Positions 1 through 9,374 are shown, counted from the stretch's first letter. The stretch: DNA of 64,000 nt from Pseudomonas graminis (GCF_001705435.1 NZ_MDEN01000050.1:1-64000), one strand, 5' to 3'. A program made the numbers and translations. The notes: generated from the sequence alone by a model not told the origin.

Positions 1-82
1 CACCCTTGGTTACTTGGGGTGCTTTTCCAAGTAACTCGCCGAAGGCGAAACAGTCTGCCCCCAGGCAGACGCCCTTGATCTT
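1..82 (+). repeat. Copy of a mosaic intergenic repeat element (window-edge copy)
   Basis: The sequence reads through a CTTGGTTACTTGGGG / CCAAGTAAC stem, a CGCCGAAGGCG hairpin and a final GTCTGCC-CCCA-GGCAGAC hairpin at 53-70. The same block recurs on the opposite strand near 34286-34365 and 34884-34960 and again in this orientation near 35396-35481. It directly abuts the acnB terminator and continues leftwards out of the window. Confidence 0.8.
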
Positions 83-90
83 AAAAACAA

Positions 91-114
91 AAAACCCCGC
101 CGAAGCGGGGTTTT
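91..114 (-). terminator. Rho-independent terminator of acnB
   Basis: AAAACCCCGC-CGAA-GCGGGGTTTT forms a strong GC stem flanked by A and T runs, so it can work on either strand. It lies 20 bp past the acnB stop codon. Confidence 0.85.
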
Positions 115-133
115 CTCAACACGGTCTCAGCTG

Positions 134-2743
134 TTAAGCCTGAACAACCGGAATATTAGCGTTCGCTGCAGCCTCACGGAACTCCGCGATCTGATCGAAG
201 CTCAAGTAGCGATAAACATCGGCAGCCATGCTGTCGATCTTGCCCGCGTACTCCATATACTCCTCGACCGTCGGCAGACGACCCAGAATCGACGCCACAG
301 ACGCCAACTCAGCCGACGCCAGATACACGTTCGCCCCATCACCCAGACGGTTCGGGAAGTTACGGGTCGACGTCGACACCACCGTCGAATTCGGCTCTAC
401 ACGTGCCTGGTTACCCATGCACAGCGAGCAGCCCGGCATTTCCATGCGCGCGCCAGCCTTGCCGTAGATCCCGTAGTAGCCTTCCTCGGTCAATTGATGA
501 GCGTCCATCTTGGTCGGCGGCGACAGCCACAGACGCGTTGGAAGCTGACCCTTGACCTGGTCCAGCAACTTGCCCGCCGCGCGGAAGTGGCCGATGTTGG
601 TCATGCACGAACCGATGAACACTTCGTCGATCTTCTCGCCAGCAACGCTGGACAGCAGACGCGCGTCGTCCGGATCGTTTGGCGCGCAGAGCACAGGCTC
701 TTTGATGTCGGCCAGATCGATCTCGATGATTTCTTCGTATTCGGCATCAGCGTCCGCAACCATGAGCTCCGGATTGGCCACCCAGGCTTCCATCGCCTGA
801 GCACGACGCTCCAGCGTGCGCGGATCGCCGTAACCCTGTTCGATCATCCAGCGCAGCAGCGTGATGTTCGAGTTCAGGTATTCGGTGATCGACTCTTTCG
901 ACAGCTTGATCGTGCAACCTGCGGCAGAACGCTCGGCCGAGGCATCGGACAGCTCGAATGCCTGCTCGATGCTCAGGTTGTCCAGGCCTTCGATTTCCAG
1001 GATGCGGCCCGAGAATGCGTTTTTCTTGCCTTTCTTCTCGACGGTCAGCAAACCGTTCTGGATCGCGAAGTAAGGGATCGCATGCACCAGGTCACGCAGG
1101 GTGATGCCCGGTTGCATCTCGCCCTTGAAGCGGACCAGGATCGACTCCGGCATGTCCAGCGGCATGACGCCGGTGGCCGCGGCAAACGCCACCAGACCCG
1201 AACCGGCCGGGAACGAGATGCCCATCGGGAAGCGGGTGTGCGAGTCACCGCCGGTACCGACGGTGTCCGGCAGCAGCATGCGGTTCAGCCAGCTGTGGAT
1301 GATGCCATCGCCCGGACGCAGGGAAACGCCGCCGCGGGTCATGATGAAGTCAGGCAGCGTGTGGTGCGTGGTCACGTCGATCGGCTTCGGATACGCCGCG
1401 GTGTGGCAGAACGACTGCATGACCAGATCGGTCGAGAAGCCCAGACACGCCAGGTCTTTCAGTTCATCACGGGTCATGGGACCTGTGGTGTCCTGAGAAC
1501 CGACGGTGGTCATCTTCGGTTCGCAGTAGGTGCCAGGACGCACACCTTTGCCTTCCGGCAGACCGCATGCCTTGCCCACCATTTTCTGCGCCAGGGTGAA
1601 ACCTTTGCCGGTGTCGACAGGGGCTTCAGGCAGCTTGAACAGGTCGGTCGGACCCAGGCCCAGCTCGGCGCGCGCCTTGTCGGTCAGGCCACGGCCGATG
1701 ATCAGCGGGATACGACCGCCAGCACGGACTTCGTCGAGCAGCACCGGGGTCTTCAGTTCGAAGGTGGTGATGACTTCTTCGCTGTCATGCTTGCAGACTT
1801 TGCCCGCGTACGGGTAGACGTCGATCACGTCGCCCATGTTGATGTTCGAGACATCGAATTCGATTGGCAGAGCGCCGGCATCTTCCATGGTGTTGTAGAA
1901 GATCGGGGCAATCTTGGTGCCGAAGCAGAAACCGCCAGCGCGCTTGTTCGGGACGTTCGGGACGTCGTCGCCGAAGAACCACAGCACCGAGTTGGTCGCC
2001 GACTTTCGCGAAGAACCGGTGCCGACCACGTCGCCAACGTAGGCGATAGGGAAGCCCTGACCGCGCATTTCTTCGATCTGCTTCATCGGGCCGATGGAGC
2101 CTTGAACGTCAGGCACGATCCCTTCACGGGCCATTTTCAACATGGCGAGGGCGTGCAGCGGGATGTCCGGACGCGACCAGGCATCAGGTGCAGGCGACAG
2201 ATCGTCGGTGTTGGTTTCGCCGGTGACCTTGAAGACGCGCAGGCTGATCTTCTCGGCCAGGGTCGGACGCTTCTGGAACCACTCGCCGTCAGCCCAGGAC
2301 TGCATCACGCCCTTGGCGTGTGCGTTGCCGTTCTTCGCTTTTTCAGCGACGTCGTGGAAGGCGTCGAACATCAGCAGTGTGTGCTTCAGTTGCTGTGCGG
2401 CGACCGGTGCCAGCTCGGCATCGTCGAGCAGGTCAACCATGGTCACGATGTTGTAGCCGCCCTGCATGGTGCCGAGCAGTTCGACGGCGCGCTTCTTGTC
2501 CAGCAGAGGGGATTGAACTTCGCCCTTGGCCAGGGCAGAGAGGAAACCGGCTTTGACGTAGGCAGCTTCGTCAACGCCCGGTGGAACGCGATTGGTGATC
2601 AGGTCAAGCAGGAAAGCTTCTTCGCCAGCCGGTGGGTTTTTCAGCAGCTCGACCAGGCCTGCAGTTTGTTCGGCGTTAAGCGGCTGGGGCACGATACCCT
2701 GGGCGGCACGCTCTTCGATGTGTTTACGGTAGGCTTCAAGCAC
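134..2743 (-). CDS. acnB: Aconitate hydratase B
   Basis: An 869-residue protein with the size and domain order of AcnB: an N-terminal HEAT-like helical domain, then the swivel domain, then the catalytic domain. It interconverts citrate and isocitrate in the TCA cycle, probably also 2-methyl-cis-aconitate, using a cytosolic 4Fe-4S cluster. Cluster-type cysteines are visible near the C-terminus in GSCMTN and in [10 protein letters not shown], and substrate-site residues in [11 protein letters not shown]. The start is GTG with a GAGGG ribosome site seven bases upstream; no ATG fits as well. It is transcribed alone and ends at a clear terminator. The AcnB assignment is secure. Confidence 0.97.
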   Translation of the reverse strand: MLEAYRKHIEERAAQGIVPQPLNAEQTAGLVELLKNPPAGEEAFLLDLITNRVPPGVDEAAYVKAGFLSALAKGEVQSPLLDKKRAVELLGTMQGGYNIVTMVDLLDDAELAPVAAQQLKHTLLMFDAFHDVAEKAKNGNAHAKGVMQSWADGEWFQKRPTLAEKISLRVFKVTGETNTDDLSPAPDAWSRPDIPLHALAMLKMAREGIVPDVQGSIGPMKQIEEMRGQGFPIAYVGDVVGTGSSRKSATNSVLWFFGDDVPNVPNKRAGGFCFGTKIAPIFYNTMEDAGALPIEFDVSNINMGDVIDVYPYAGKVCKHDSEEVITTFELKTPVLLDEVRAGGRIPLIIGRGLTDKARAELGLGPTDLFKLPEAPVDTGKGFTLAQKMVGKACGLPEGKGVRPGTYCEPKMTTVGSQDTTGPMTRDELKDLACLGFSTDLVMQSFCHTAAYPKPIDVTTHHTLPDFIMTRGGVSLRPGDGIIHSWLNRMLLPDTVGTGGDSHTRFPMGISFPAGSGLVAFAAATGVMPLDMPESILVRFKGEMQPGITLRDLVHAIPYFAIQNGLLTVEKKGKKNAFSGRILEIEGLDNLSIEQAFELSDASAERSAAGCTIKLSKESITEYLNSNITLLRWMIEQGYGDPRTLERRAQAMEAWVANPELMVADADAEYEEIIEIDLADIKEPVLCAPNDPDDARLLSSVAGEKIDEVFIGSCMTNIGHFRAAGKLLDQVKGQLPTRLWLSPPTKMDAHQLTEEGYYGIYGKAGARMEMPGCSLCMGNQARVEPNSTVVSTSTRNFPNRLGDGANVYLASAELASVASILGRLPTVEEYMEYAGKIDSMAADVYRYLSFDQIAEFREAAANANIPVVQA

Positions 2744-3170
2744 AGTATTACCCTCATCAGTGGTCCCAAATGGGTGTCCGGGACGCTCATCCAGAGAAGG
2801 TCCGCATCGGCGCTCTCGAACTTTTTAAAGTTTCTTGGCAGGAAGCTGACGATCTCCAACAGAAGCTGTTTTCAAAGTTTTACGCCTGCATGATCGGTCG
2901 AGGAGGGGACGCAAGCGAACTCGCGTCGGACCGGACTGCGGGGCGGGCTTTGTGCGACAAGTGGCTGGCCGACTCATCGTAAAAAGCCCTGACTGTGCTC
3001 GTGACGCTTTGAAAACAGCTTCCAACGGACATTGGCGCCTTAAAAGGCCCGGTGATTCTACGGTAAAAAACCGCTGAAGGTAAGTTAGCCCCTACAGGTT
3101 GAAGGGTGTACCTCGTTAGACAAAGGGCTAACATGCCGGCTTGTTTCGTTCGCCGCCGTGTTGTTCCGTC
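2744..3170. other. acnB upstream region with a 16-bp inverted repeat
   Basis: No credible gene. The 16-mer at 2862-2877 (GAAGCTGTTTTCAAAG) recurs as its exact reverse complement at 3007-3022, separated by 129 bp. The acnB promoter must lie here, but I could not fix its boxes. Confidence 0.6.
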
Positions 3171-3644
3171 ATGCCCAATCAAATCATCAAAACGCCCTGC
3201 GTGGGCCTGTGCTCCACTGTCTACGGCGACCTCGTGTGCCGCGGATGCAAGCGCTTCCACCACGAAGTGATCCACTGGAACGGCTACGACGAAGACGCGA
3301 AGCGCGCTGTCTGGCTGCGCCTGGAACAGCTGCTGGTGCAAGTGATGGCCGGGAAAGTCGAGGTGTTCGACCCGGCCAGGTTGCGGGCGCAACTGGAGCA
3401 ACGCAAAATCCGTTTCGTCCCGCATCAGTCGGAATATTGCTGGGCGTACCAGTTGATTGCCCGGGGCGCGCGGGTGATCAACCAGCTGGACGCCTATGGC
3501 ATGGTGCTGCTGCCGGAGTTTCGCGACTGGTCGCTGCCTGAACTGCGCGATGCCATTGATCGGGAATTCTTCCTGCTGTCCGAAGCGCATTACGAGCGCT
3601 ACATCGCGCCCGGCTTCCTCAAGGATGCAATGGGTGCGGTCTGA
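3171..3644 (+). CDS. DUF1289 domain protein (small cysteine-rich N-terminus)
   Basis: A 157-residue protein whose first 35 residues hold the DUF1289 signature TPCVGLCSTVYGDLVCRGCKR, with four closely spaced cysteines that probably bind a metal or Fe-S cluster. The rest is charged and helical with no motif I recognise. I chose ATG at 3171 because DUF1289 proteins start just before this cysteine block; a TTG ten codons upstream would add an unrelated tail. The ribosome site is weak. Function is unknown in this family. It sits between acnB and miaE and appears monocistronic. Confidence 0.85.
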   Translation: MPNQIIKTPCVGLCSTVYGDLVCRGCKRFHHEVIHWNGYDEDAKRAVWLRLEQLLVQVMAGKVEVFDPARLRAQLEQRKIRFVPHQSEYCWAYQLIARGARVINQLDAYGMVLLPEFRDWSLPELRDAIDREFFLLSEAHYERYIAPGFLKDAMGAV

Positions 3645-3700
3645 CAGTGGCGTGACCCTTACCCGCTGGCAGTAAATCCTGGGCTTTTCATCTGCGCAGG

Positions 3701-3729
3701 CTGGCTCTGTCCGTCAGGCTCCGTATAAT
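3701..3729 (+). promoter_or_regulatory. Candidate sigma-70 promoter of miaE
   Basis: A perfect TATAAT lies at 3724-3729. The -35 region 17 bp upstream (CTGGCT) is poor. Because the -10 box overlaps the most upstream in-frame ATG (3728), it argues for the later start at 3764. Confidence 0.5.
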
Positions 3730-3763
3730 GCTGCGCCTTGCCCAGCCAGCCATCCGTGAACCC

Positions 3764-4372
3764 ATGCAGATTTATCCAGAGATCGACGCCTTCCTGCTTT
3801 GCCCCACGCCCGACAGTTGGGTTCAGGCCGCTTTGCAGAATCTGGATATCCTGCTGATCGATCACGCCAACAATGAAAAGAAGGCCGCCGGTGCGGCGTT
3901 TCAGTTCATGTTCCAGTACAACGACAAGTTCGACCTGCTGGCCAAGATGTCCCGGCTGGCGCGCGAAGAGCTGCGTCACTTCGAGCAAGTGATCGGCATC
4001 ATCAAGAAGCGCAACATCCCGATGGCCAACATCAGTTCGGCGCGCTATGCCGGGTCGCTGCGCAAACTCGTTCGCACCCACAACCCCTATCGCCTGACCG
4101 ACGCGCTGGTCGTCGGCGCCATCGTTGAAGCGCGTTCCTGCGAACGCTTCGCAGCACTGGTGCCGCATCTGGACGAAGACCTGTCGAAGTTCTACGCCAG
4201 CCTGCTCAAGTCCGAAGCCCGGCATTTTCAGGATTACCTGAAGCTTGCCTACACCTACGGCAACGAAGCAGACGTCGACGCCAAGATCGAAGAAATCCGC
4301 CTGGCCGAGCGCGAGCTGATCCTTAGCCCGGACGAAGATTTCCGCTTCCACAGCGGTGTGCCGGCGCTCTAA
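3764..4372 (+). CDS. miaE: tRNA-(ms2io6A)-hydroxylase MiaE
   Basis: A 202-residue non-haem di-iron hydroxylase that hydroxylates the isopentenyl group of ms2i6A at position 37 of tRNAs reading UNN codons. Visible family features are the CPTPDSW N-terminus, LLIDHANNEKKAA, and the helix SRLAREELRHFEQV, which carries the E-x2-H di-iron pattern. The second iron-binding helix includes EARSCERF, then SEARHFQDY. The start at 3764 gives the usual family length; an earlier ATG at 3728 falls inside a TATAAT promoter box and is unlikely. It is monocistronic. The assignment is confident. Confidence 0.93.
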   Translation: MQIYPEIDAFLLCPTPDSWVQAALQNLDILLIDHANNEKKAAGAAFQFMFQYNDKFDLLAKMSRLAREELRHFEQVIGIIKKRNIPMANISSARYAGSLRKLVRTHNPYRLTDALVVGAIVEARSCERFAALVPHLDEDLSKFYASLLKSEARHFQDYLKLAYTYGNEADVDAKIEEIRLAERELILSPDEDFRFHSGVPAL

Positions 4373-4447
4373 GCCCACTGTAGAAACCTACCCATTCAGC
4401 AGGCGAACCACGTTCGTCTGAATTCGCGCGCCTTAAAATTTGTTTCA

Positions 4448-4500
4448 TTGTGTGTTTGCTGCCTAGGCAGTAAGATCCGCCCCATTCACTGCCTAAGCAG
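4448..4500 (+). promoter_or_regulatory. Efflux-operon promoter with two MarR-type operators
   Basis: TTGTGT (4448-4453), a 17-bp spacer and TAAGAT (4471-4476) form a sigma-70 promoter. A perfect 12-bp palindrome CTGCCTAGGCAG (4459-4470) fills the spacer. A near-copy CTGCCTAAGCAG lies at 4489-4500 just past the expected transcription start, 30 bp centre to centre, so on the same DNA face. This is a classic layout for repression by the adjacent MarR protein. Confidence 0.75.
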
Positions 4501-4517
4501 ATAATGGGTGGCTATCA

Positions 4518-4991
4518 ATGGCACATTTCACTCCTGAAAACTTTCACGACAGTCTGTTGGGCATGCTGCTGGGCCGGACTGAGCAGCTGAAAAACCGCAT
4601 CCTCGACCGACATCTCGAGCCCCACGGCGTCACCGCGCAGCAGTTCAAAGTGCTGGTGATGATCGCGCGTTTCTGCGCCGAGACCCCGGCTGACATCTGC
4701 CGCATGTTGAACCTCGACAGCGGTTCGATGACCCGCATGCTCGATCGTCTTGAGCAGAAAAACCTGCTGTCCCGCGCGCGCTCGGAATCCGATCGGCGTC
4801 AGGTGCAACTGGTGCTCACCGATGAAGGCAAGGCGCTCTCCGATCTGCTCCCGGAAATCGGGGCCCACGCGATGAACGAGATGGTCGGCGTGCTGGAAGA
4901 CAGCGAGCTGCTGGCACTGGAAAAAATTCTGACGAAAATTCTGGTTGCCTCGGGCGACCCCATCACGATTGCCCGGATCGCCGAACGATGA
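4518..4991 (+). CDS. MarR-family transcriptional repressor of the efflux operon
   Basis: A 157-residue winged-helix protein. The DNA-binding core covers about residues 30-105: recognition helix near DICRMLNLDSGSMTRMLDRLEQKNLL and the typical wing SRARSESDRRQVQLVLTDEG. Helical ends would form the dimer interface. It is the first gene of an operon encoding an outer-membrane factor, an HlyD-like adaptor and an MFS pump, and its stop overlaps the next start (ATGA). Two CTGCCTARGCAG palindromes precede it, so local autorepression, relieved by a small-molecule ligand, is the likely mode. The ligand cannot be read from sequence. Confidence 0.9.
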   Translation: MAHFTPENFHDSLLGMLLGRTEQLKNRILDRHLEPHGVTAQQFKVLVMIARFCAETPADICRMLNLDSGSMTRMLDRLEQKNLLSRARSESDRRQVQLVLTDEGKALSDLLPEIGAHAMNEMVGVLEDSELLALEKILTKILVASGDPITIARIAER

Positions 4992-6484
4992 GCACTCACA
5001 TTCAGCGGGGCTCGACCCTGCGCACGTCCTTGAGCGTGATAGTCGTGGCACTGATGCTGGCCGGTTGCGCCAGTTCCAAAGGCCTGAAAGCCGAAGCCGT
5101 CGGCATCGATGCCAACAGCCTGCAGACCGCCCAGAGCCTCAACGGCATCACTCTGTCACCGGCGGCCTGGCCGAAGCGCGACTGGTGGACCAGCCTGGGC
5201 GATCCACAGCTCAACAGCTTGATCACTGAAGCGCTGCGCGACAGCCCGGACATGCAGATCGCCGCGGCCCGTACCCATCAGGCCAGTGCCCAGGCCTATG
5301 CCGCCGACGCCGAACGCATGCCGACCGTCGATGCCGATGCCGGCGTCAGCCGTTCCCGTCTGGCCCGCGACCAGGACCCGACCGGGGCAGGCGGGCGCTA
5401 CAGCACTTTGCGCAGCCTGAGCGCCGGCTTCAATTACAACTTCGATCTGTGGGGCGGCCAGCGCGCTGCCTGGGAAGCGGCACTGGGCCAGGCCCGTGCC
5501 AGCGAAGTCGATCAGCAAGCGGCGCAACTGACCCTGGCGGCCGACGTCGCCCGCGCCTACAGCGACCTGGGCCAGGCCTACATCGTCCGCGACCTGGCGG
5601 CCGAAGACCTCAAGCGCACGAGTCAACTGCTGGACCTGGGCGCGCGGCGTTTCAAGTCGGGCATCGACAGCGAGTACCAGTACGAGCAGACCCAGAGCCT
5701 TGAAGCCAACTCCCGCGAATCGCTTGCGGACGCGGACAAGAGCCTGCGCAGCGCCAAAATCCAGCTGGCCGTGCTGATGGGCAAAGGCCCGGACCGCGGC
5801 GAACAGTTGAGCCGGCCGGCCGTGCTGCAACCTGCCGTCGTGGCCCTGCCTTCGGTTGTGCCCGCTGAGTTGCTGGGCCGTCGCCCCGATCTGGTGGCGG
5901 CGCGGTGGCGGGTTGAAGCGGCGAGCAAAAACATCGACGTCAGCAAGACCAACTTCTACCCGAACCTCAACCTGAGTGCGTCGGCGGGAGTTGAGTCGCT
6001 GTTGGGCGACGCGATGTTCGGCTCGGCCAGTCGCTTTTTCAACGTCGCGCCGACGGTGTCGCTGCCGATCTTCGACGGTGGCCGTCGCCGTGCCGACCTT
6101 GATGCGCGGGACGCCGACTACGACCTCGCCGCGGCGCAGTACAACAAGACGCTGGTCCGGGCGCTGGGGGATGTCAGCGATGGCATTGGCCAGTTGCGCG
6201 ACATCCGCCGCCAGATCGAGGCGCGCCAGCAGGCGACCGACGTGATTCAGAAATCCTACGACACCGTCGTTCAGCGCTACTCATCCGGCATCGGCAATTA
6301 CCTGGACGTGCTGAGCGTCGAGCAACAACTGCTGCAATCGCAACGCCAACAGGCTGATCTCAACGCGGAACGAATCGATCTTTCGATCCAGTTGATGCAG
6401 GCCCTCGGGGGAGGCTTCGAAGACAGCAAACCCGGCGAAAACGCCGCCCCGGTCGTCCCGTCAACTGCTTCGCTGACTCATTAA
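4988..6484 (+). CDS. Outer-membrane efflux lipoprotein (NodT/OprM-type)
   Basis: A 498-residue TolC-like outer-membrane factor. The N-terminus is a lipoprotein signal with lipobox LAGC (Cys27). Two repeated OEP domains follow, with typical LGRRPDLVAARWRVEAA and SLPIFDGGRRRADLDARDADYD segments. It would form the trimeric exit channel for the pump encoded by the next two genes. The start overlaps the regulator's stop by four bases, indicating translational coupling. Having its own OMF makes the system a complete tripartite exporter. The substrate is unknown. Confidence 0.92.
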   Translation: MSTHIQRGSTLRTSLSVIVVALMLAGCASSKGLKAEAVGIDANSLQTAQSLNGITLSPAAWPKRDWWTSLGDPQLNSLITEALRDSPDMQIAAARTHQASAQAYAADAERMPTVDADAGVSRSRLARDQDPTGAGGRYSTLRSLSAGFNYNFDLWGGQRAAWEAALGQARASEVDQQAAQLTLAADVARAYSDLGQAYIVRDLAAEDLKRTSQLLDLGARRFKSGIDSEYQYEQTQSLEANSRESLADADKSLRSAKIQLAVLMGKGPDRGEQLSRPAVLQPAVVALPSVVPAELLGRRPDLVAARWRVEAASKNIDVSKTNFYPNLNLSASAGVESLLGDAMFGSASRFFNVAPTVSLPIFDGGRRRADLDARDADYDLAAAQYNKTLVRALGDVSDGIGQLRDIRRQIEARQQATDVIQKSYDTVVQRYSSGIGNYLDVLSVEQQLLQSQRQQADLNAERIDLSIQLMQALGGGFEDSKPGENAAPVVPSTASLTH

Positions 6485-6494
6485 GGTAATCGTC

Positions 6495-7772
6495 ATGGCC
6501 ACTGCCACTACCGACAACAACCCTGCAAACGAACAAAAGGACGCCAACGCATCGGCGCCCGACAACAGCGCTGACAAAGGCGGCGACAAAGGCGCCGAGC
6601 AGACCAAACCGGCCAAGAACCCGCGCAAGCGCAAGCTGCTGTTCCTTGGCCTACTGCTGGTCGTGGTGCTCGGTGCGGTGGGTGTCTGGGCCTGGTACGA
6701 AATGTACGGCCGCTGGAGCGAGAGCACCGACGATGCCTACGTCAACGGCAACGTCGTGGAGATCACCCCGCAAGTCACCGGCACCGTGGTGAGCATCGGC
6801 GCCGACGACGGCGATCTGGTCCGCGAAGGTCAGGTGCTGGTGCAGTTCGACCCGAATGACGCCGAAGTGGCGCTGCAAAGTGCCGAAGCCAATCTGGCAA
6901 AAGTAGTGCGTCAGGTGCGCGGTCTGTACAGCAACGTCGACGGCATGAAAGCGCAACTGGCGGCCCAGCGCGCCGAAGTGCAGAGAGCCCAGGACAACTA
7001 CAACCGTCGTCGCAGTCTGGCGGCGGGCGGGGCAATTTCTCAGGAAGAGCTGTCCCACGCCAAGGATGACCTGACCACCGCACAGAACGCGTTGACCAAC
7101 ATCCAGCAGCAACTGGCAACCAGCAGCGCGCTGGTGGATGACACCCAGGTCTCTTCGCACCCGGACGTCAAATCGGCTGCCGCGCAACTGCGTCAGGCCT
7201 ACCTGAGCAACGCGCGCAGCACGCTGATCGCCCCGGTCACCGGTTACGTTGCCAAGCGCACCGTGCAACTGGGCCAGCGGGTTCAGCCGGGTACTGCGCT
7301 GATGGCCGTGATTCCCCTCGACCAGCTGTGGATCGATGCCAACTTCAAGGAAACCCAGCTCGGCCAGATGCGCATCGGCCAGCCGGTGGACATCGAAGCC
7401 GACCTGTATGGTGGCGACGTCAAGTATAGCGGCACCGTGGACAGCGTCGGCGCCGGCACCGGCAGTGCGTTTGCCTTGCTGCCTGCGCAAAACGCCACCG
7501 GTAACTGGATCAAGATCGTCCAGCGTGTGCCGGTGCGGGTTCGCATCAACGCCGATGAACTGGCCAGGCACCCGCTGCGCATCGGTCTGTCGACCACCGT
7601 TGACGTGAACCTGCATGACCAGAGCGGTCCGGTGCTGGCGCAGCAACCGCCGAAGCAGCCGCTGTTCACCACCGATGTCTACGCCAAGCAACTGGCCGAT
7701 GCCGACACGATGATTGCCCGCGTGATCCACGAGAACAGCGCGCCAACCAGCGGCAAGACGGCCCAGCGCTGA
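6495..7772 (+). CDS. HlyD/EmrA-family membrane-fusion protein
   Basis: A 425-residue periplasmic adaptor. The first 45 residues are a charged, Ala/Asp/Asn-rich cytosolic tail, followed by KNPRKRK and one membrane anchor (about 47-67). Next come the lipoyl half-motif VNGNVVEITPQVTGTV, a long coiled-coil hairpin (about 125-215) and the beta-barrel segment beginning LIAPVTGYVAKRTVQLGQ. It bridges the inner-membrane pump and the outer-membrane channel. It begins ten bases after the OMF gene with an AAGG ribosome site. EmrA-like function is confident; the drug range is not known. Confidence 0.92.
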   Translation: MATATTDNNPANEQKDANASAPDNSADKGGDKGAEQTKPAKNPRKRKLLFLGLLLVVVLGAVGVWAWYEMYGRWSESTDDAYVNGNVVEITPQVTGTVVSIGADDGDLVREGQVLVQFDPNDAEVALQSAEANLAKVVRQVRGLYSNVDGMKAQLAAQRAEVQRAQDNYNRRRSLAAGGAISQEELSHAKDDLTTAQNALTNIQQQLATSSALVDDTQVSSHPDVKSAAAQLRQAYLSNARSTLIAPVTGYVAKRTVQLGQRVQPGTALMAVIPLDQLWIDANFKETQLGQMRIGQPVDIEADLYGGDVKYSGTVDSVGAGTGSAFALLPAQNATGNWIKIVQRVPVRVRINADELARHPLRIGLSTTVDVNLHDQSGPVLAQQPPKQPLFTTDVYAKQLADADTMIARVIHENSAPTSGKTAQR

Positions 7773-7788
7773 TTCGCCAATCCATCTG

Positions 7789-7814
7789 CCCCGGCCCGCT
7801 TCAGCCGGCCGGGG
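7789..7814 (+). other. Intercistronic hairpin in the efflux operon
   Basis: CCCCGGCC (7789-7796) pairs with GGCCGGGG (7807-7814) across a ten-base loop in the 69-bp gap between the adaptor and pump genes. There is no T-run, so it more likely affects mRNA stability or pump expression than terminates the transcript. Confidence 0.6.
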
Positions 7815-7841
7815 TGATCTTCGAGTGTCAAAGGATTCGCG

Positions 7842-9374
7842 ATGAGTACTAACGCTCCCGCTTCTTTTACGCCGCCAAGCCTGTTGCTGACCACCATCGG
7901 CCTGTCGCTGGCGACTTTCATGCAAGTGCTCGACACGACCATCGCCAACGTGGCCTTGCCGACCATCTCCGGCAACCTCGGCGTGAGTTCGGAGCAGGGC
8001 ACGTGGGTCATCACCTCGTTCGCGGTCAGTAACGCCATCGCGCTGCCGCTGACCGGCTGGCTCAGTCGACGCTTCGGTGAAGTGAAGCTGTTTCTGTGGG
8101 CCACGCTGCTCTTCGTGATGGCGTCGTTCCTTTGCGGCATATCCACGTCGATGCCCGAACTGGTGGGCTTTCGGGTCGTGCAGGGCATGGTCGCCGGACC
8201 GTTGTACCCGATGACCCAGACCCTGCTGATCGCGGTATATCCCCCGGCGAAACGGGGGATGGCGCTGGCACTGCTGGCGATGGTCACCGTTGTGGCGCCG
8301 ATCGCCGGCCCGATTCTCGGCGGCTGGATCACCGACAGTTATAGCTGGCCGTGGATCTTCTTCATCAACGTGCCGATCGGTCTGTTCGCGGCGTTCGTGG
8401 TGCGTCAGCAAATGGCCACACGTCCGGTCAGCACCAGTCGCCAGCCCATGGATTATGTGGGCTTGATCACGTTGATCATTGGTGTGGGTGCGCTGCAGAT
8501 CGTGCTCGACAAAGGCAATGACCTGGACTGGTTCGAGTCGAACTTCATCATCATTGGCTCGGTGATTTCAGCCATTGGCCTGGTGGCGTTCGTGATCTGG
8601 GAAATGACCGATGACCATCCGGTCGTCAATCTTCGGCTGTTTGCGTTCCGCAACTTTCGCTTTGGGACGATCTGCCTGGTGGGCGGTTATGCGGGGTTTT
8701 TCGGTATCAACCTGATTCTGCCGCAATGGCTGCAAACGCAGATGGGCTATACGGCCACCTATGCCGGGCTGGCAGTAGCACCGCTCGGGGTGCTGCCGGT
8801 GTTGATGTCGCCCTTTGTCGGTCGCTACGCGCATAAGTTCGACTTGCGTCTGTTGGCCGGTCTGGCGTTTCTGGCGATCGGCCTGAGCTGCTTCATGCGT
8901 GCGGATTTCACCAGTCAGGTGGATTTCACCCACATCGCTCTGGTGCAGTTGTTCATGGGGGCAGGGGTGGCGCTGTTCTTCATGCCGACCTTGAGCATTC
9001 TGCTGTCGGACCTGCCGCCGTCGCAGATTGCCGACGGCTCGGGGCTGGCGACGTTCCTGCGTAACCTTGGCGGCAGCTTCGCGGCGTCATTGACCACCTG
9101 GATCTGGATCCGCCGCGCCAATCAGCATCATGCGTATCTGAGCGAAAACGTGAACGCTTACGAGCCGACAACTCGGCATGCGCTGGAGACCTTGGGCGGG
9201 GCGAGCAATCAGGCCTACGCGCAGCTTGATTCGATGGTCACCAGTCAGGCCTACATGATGTCGACGGTGGACTATTTCTACATGATGGGCTGGATCTTCC
9301 TGTCGCTGATCCTGATCATCTGGCTGGCCAAGCCACCGTTTACCGCGAAGGCTGCGCCCGGGGGAGGGCATTGA
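7842..9374 (+). CDS. DHA2-family MFS multidrug transporter (EmrB-like)
   Basis: A 510-residue protein with about 14 predicted membrane helices. It carries the DHA2 signature LDTTIANVALPTISGNLG in helix 1 and the motif-A-like loop GWLSRRFGEVKLF. Helix 5 contains the antiporter-type pattern VVAPIAGPILGGWITD. It would use the proton gradient to export amphipathic compounds through the adaptor and OMF encoded just upstream. An AAGGA ribosome site six bases before ATG supports the start. It is the last gene of the operon, followed by a REP-type palindrome. Homologous to EmrB; the actual substrate is unproven. Confidence 0.93.
   Translation: MSTNAPASFTPPSLLLTTIGLSLATFMQVLDTTIANVALPTISGNLGVSSEQGTWVITSFAVSNAIALPLTGWLSRRFGEVKLFLWATLLFVMASFLCGISTSMPELVGFRVVQGMVAGPLYPMTQTLLIAVYPPAKRGMALALLAMVTVVAPIAGPILGGWITDSYSWPWIFFINVPIGLFAAFVVRQQMATRPVSTSRQPMDYVGLITLIIGVGALQIVLDKGNDLDWFESNFIIIGSVISAIGLVAFVIWEMTDDHPVVNLRLFAFRNFRFGTICLVGGYAGFFGINLILPQWLQTQMGYTATYAGLAVAPLGVLPVLMSPFVGRYAHKFDLRLLAGLAFLAIGLSCFMRADFTSQVDFTHIALVQLFMGAGVALFFMPTLSILLSDLPPSQIADGSGLATFLRNLGGSFAASLTTWIWIRRANQHHAYLSENVNAYEPTTRHALETLGGASNQAYAQLDSMVTSQAYMMSTVDYFYMMGWIFLSLILIIWLAKPPFTAKAAPGGGH

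Noticed and set aside
494..2893. A 799-codon open frame on the plus strand opposite acnB
   Set aside because: It is antisense to an unmistakable aconitase gene, has no family resemblance and is rich in His, Arg, Gln and Val as expected for a GC-rich shadow frame.
2770..2982. A 70-codon plus-strand frame upstream of acnB
   Set aside because: No ribosome site or family; it runs over one arm of the inverted repeat in what should be the acnB promoter region.
6651..8411. A 586-codon minus-strand frame across the efflux adaptor and pump genes
   Set aside because: It spans two convincing plus-strand genes and the hairpin between them, and is compositionally a shadow.
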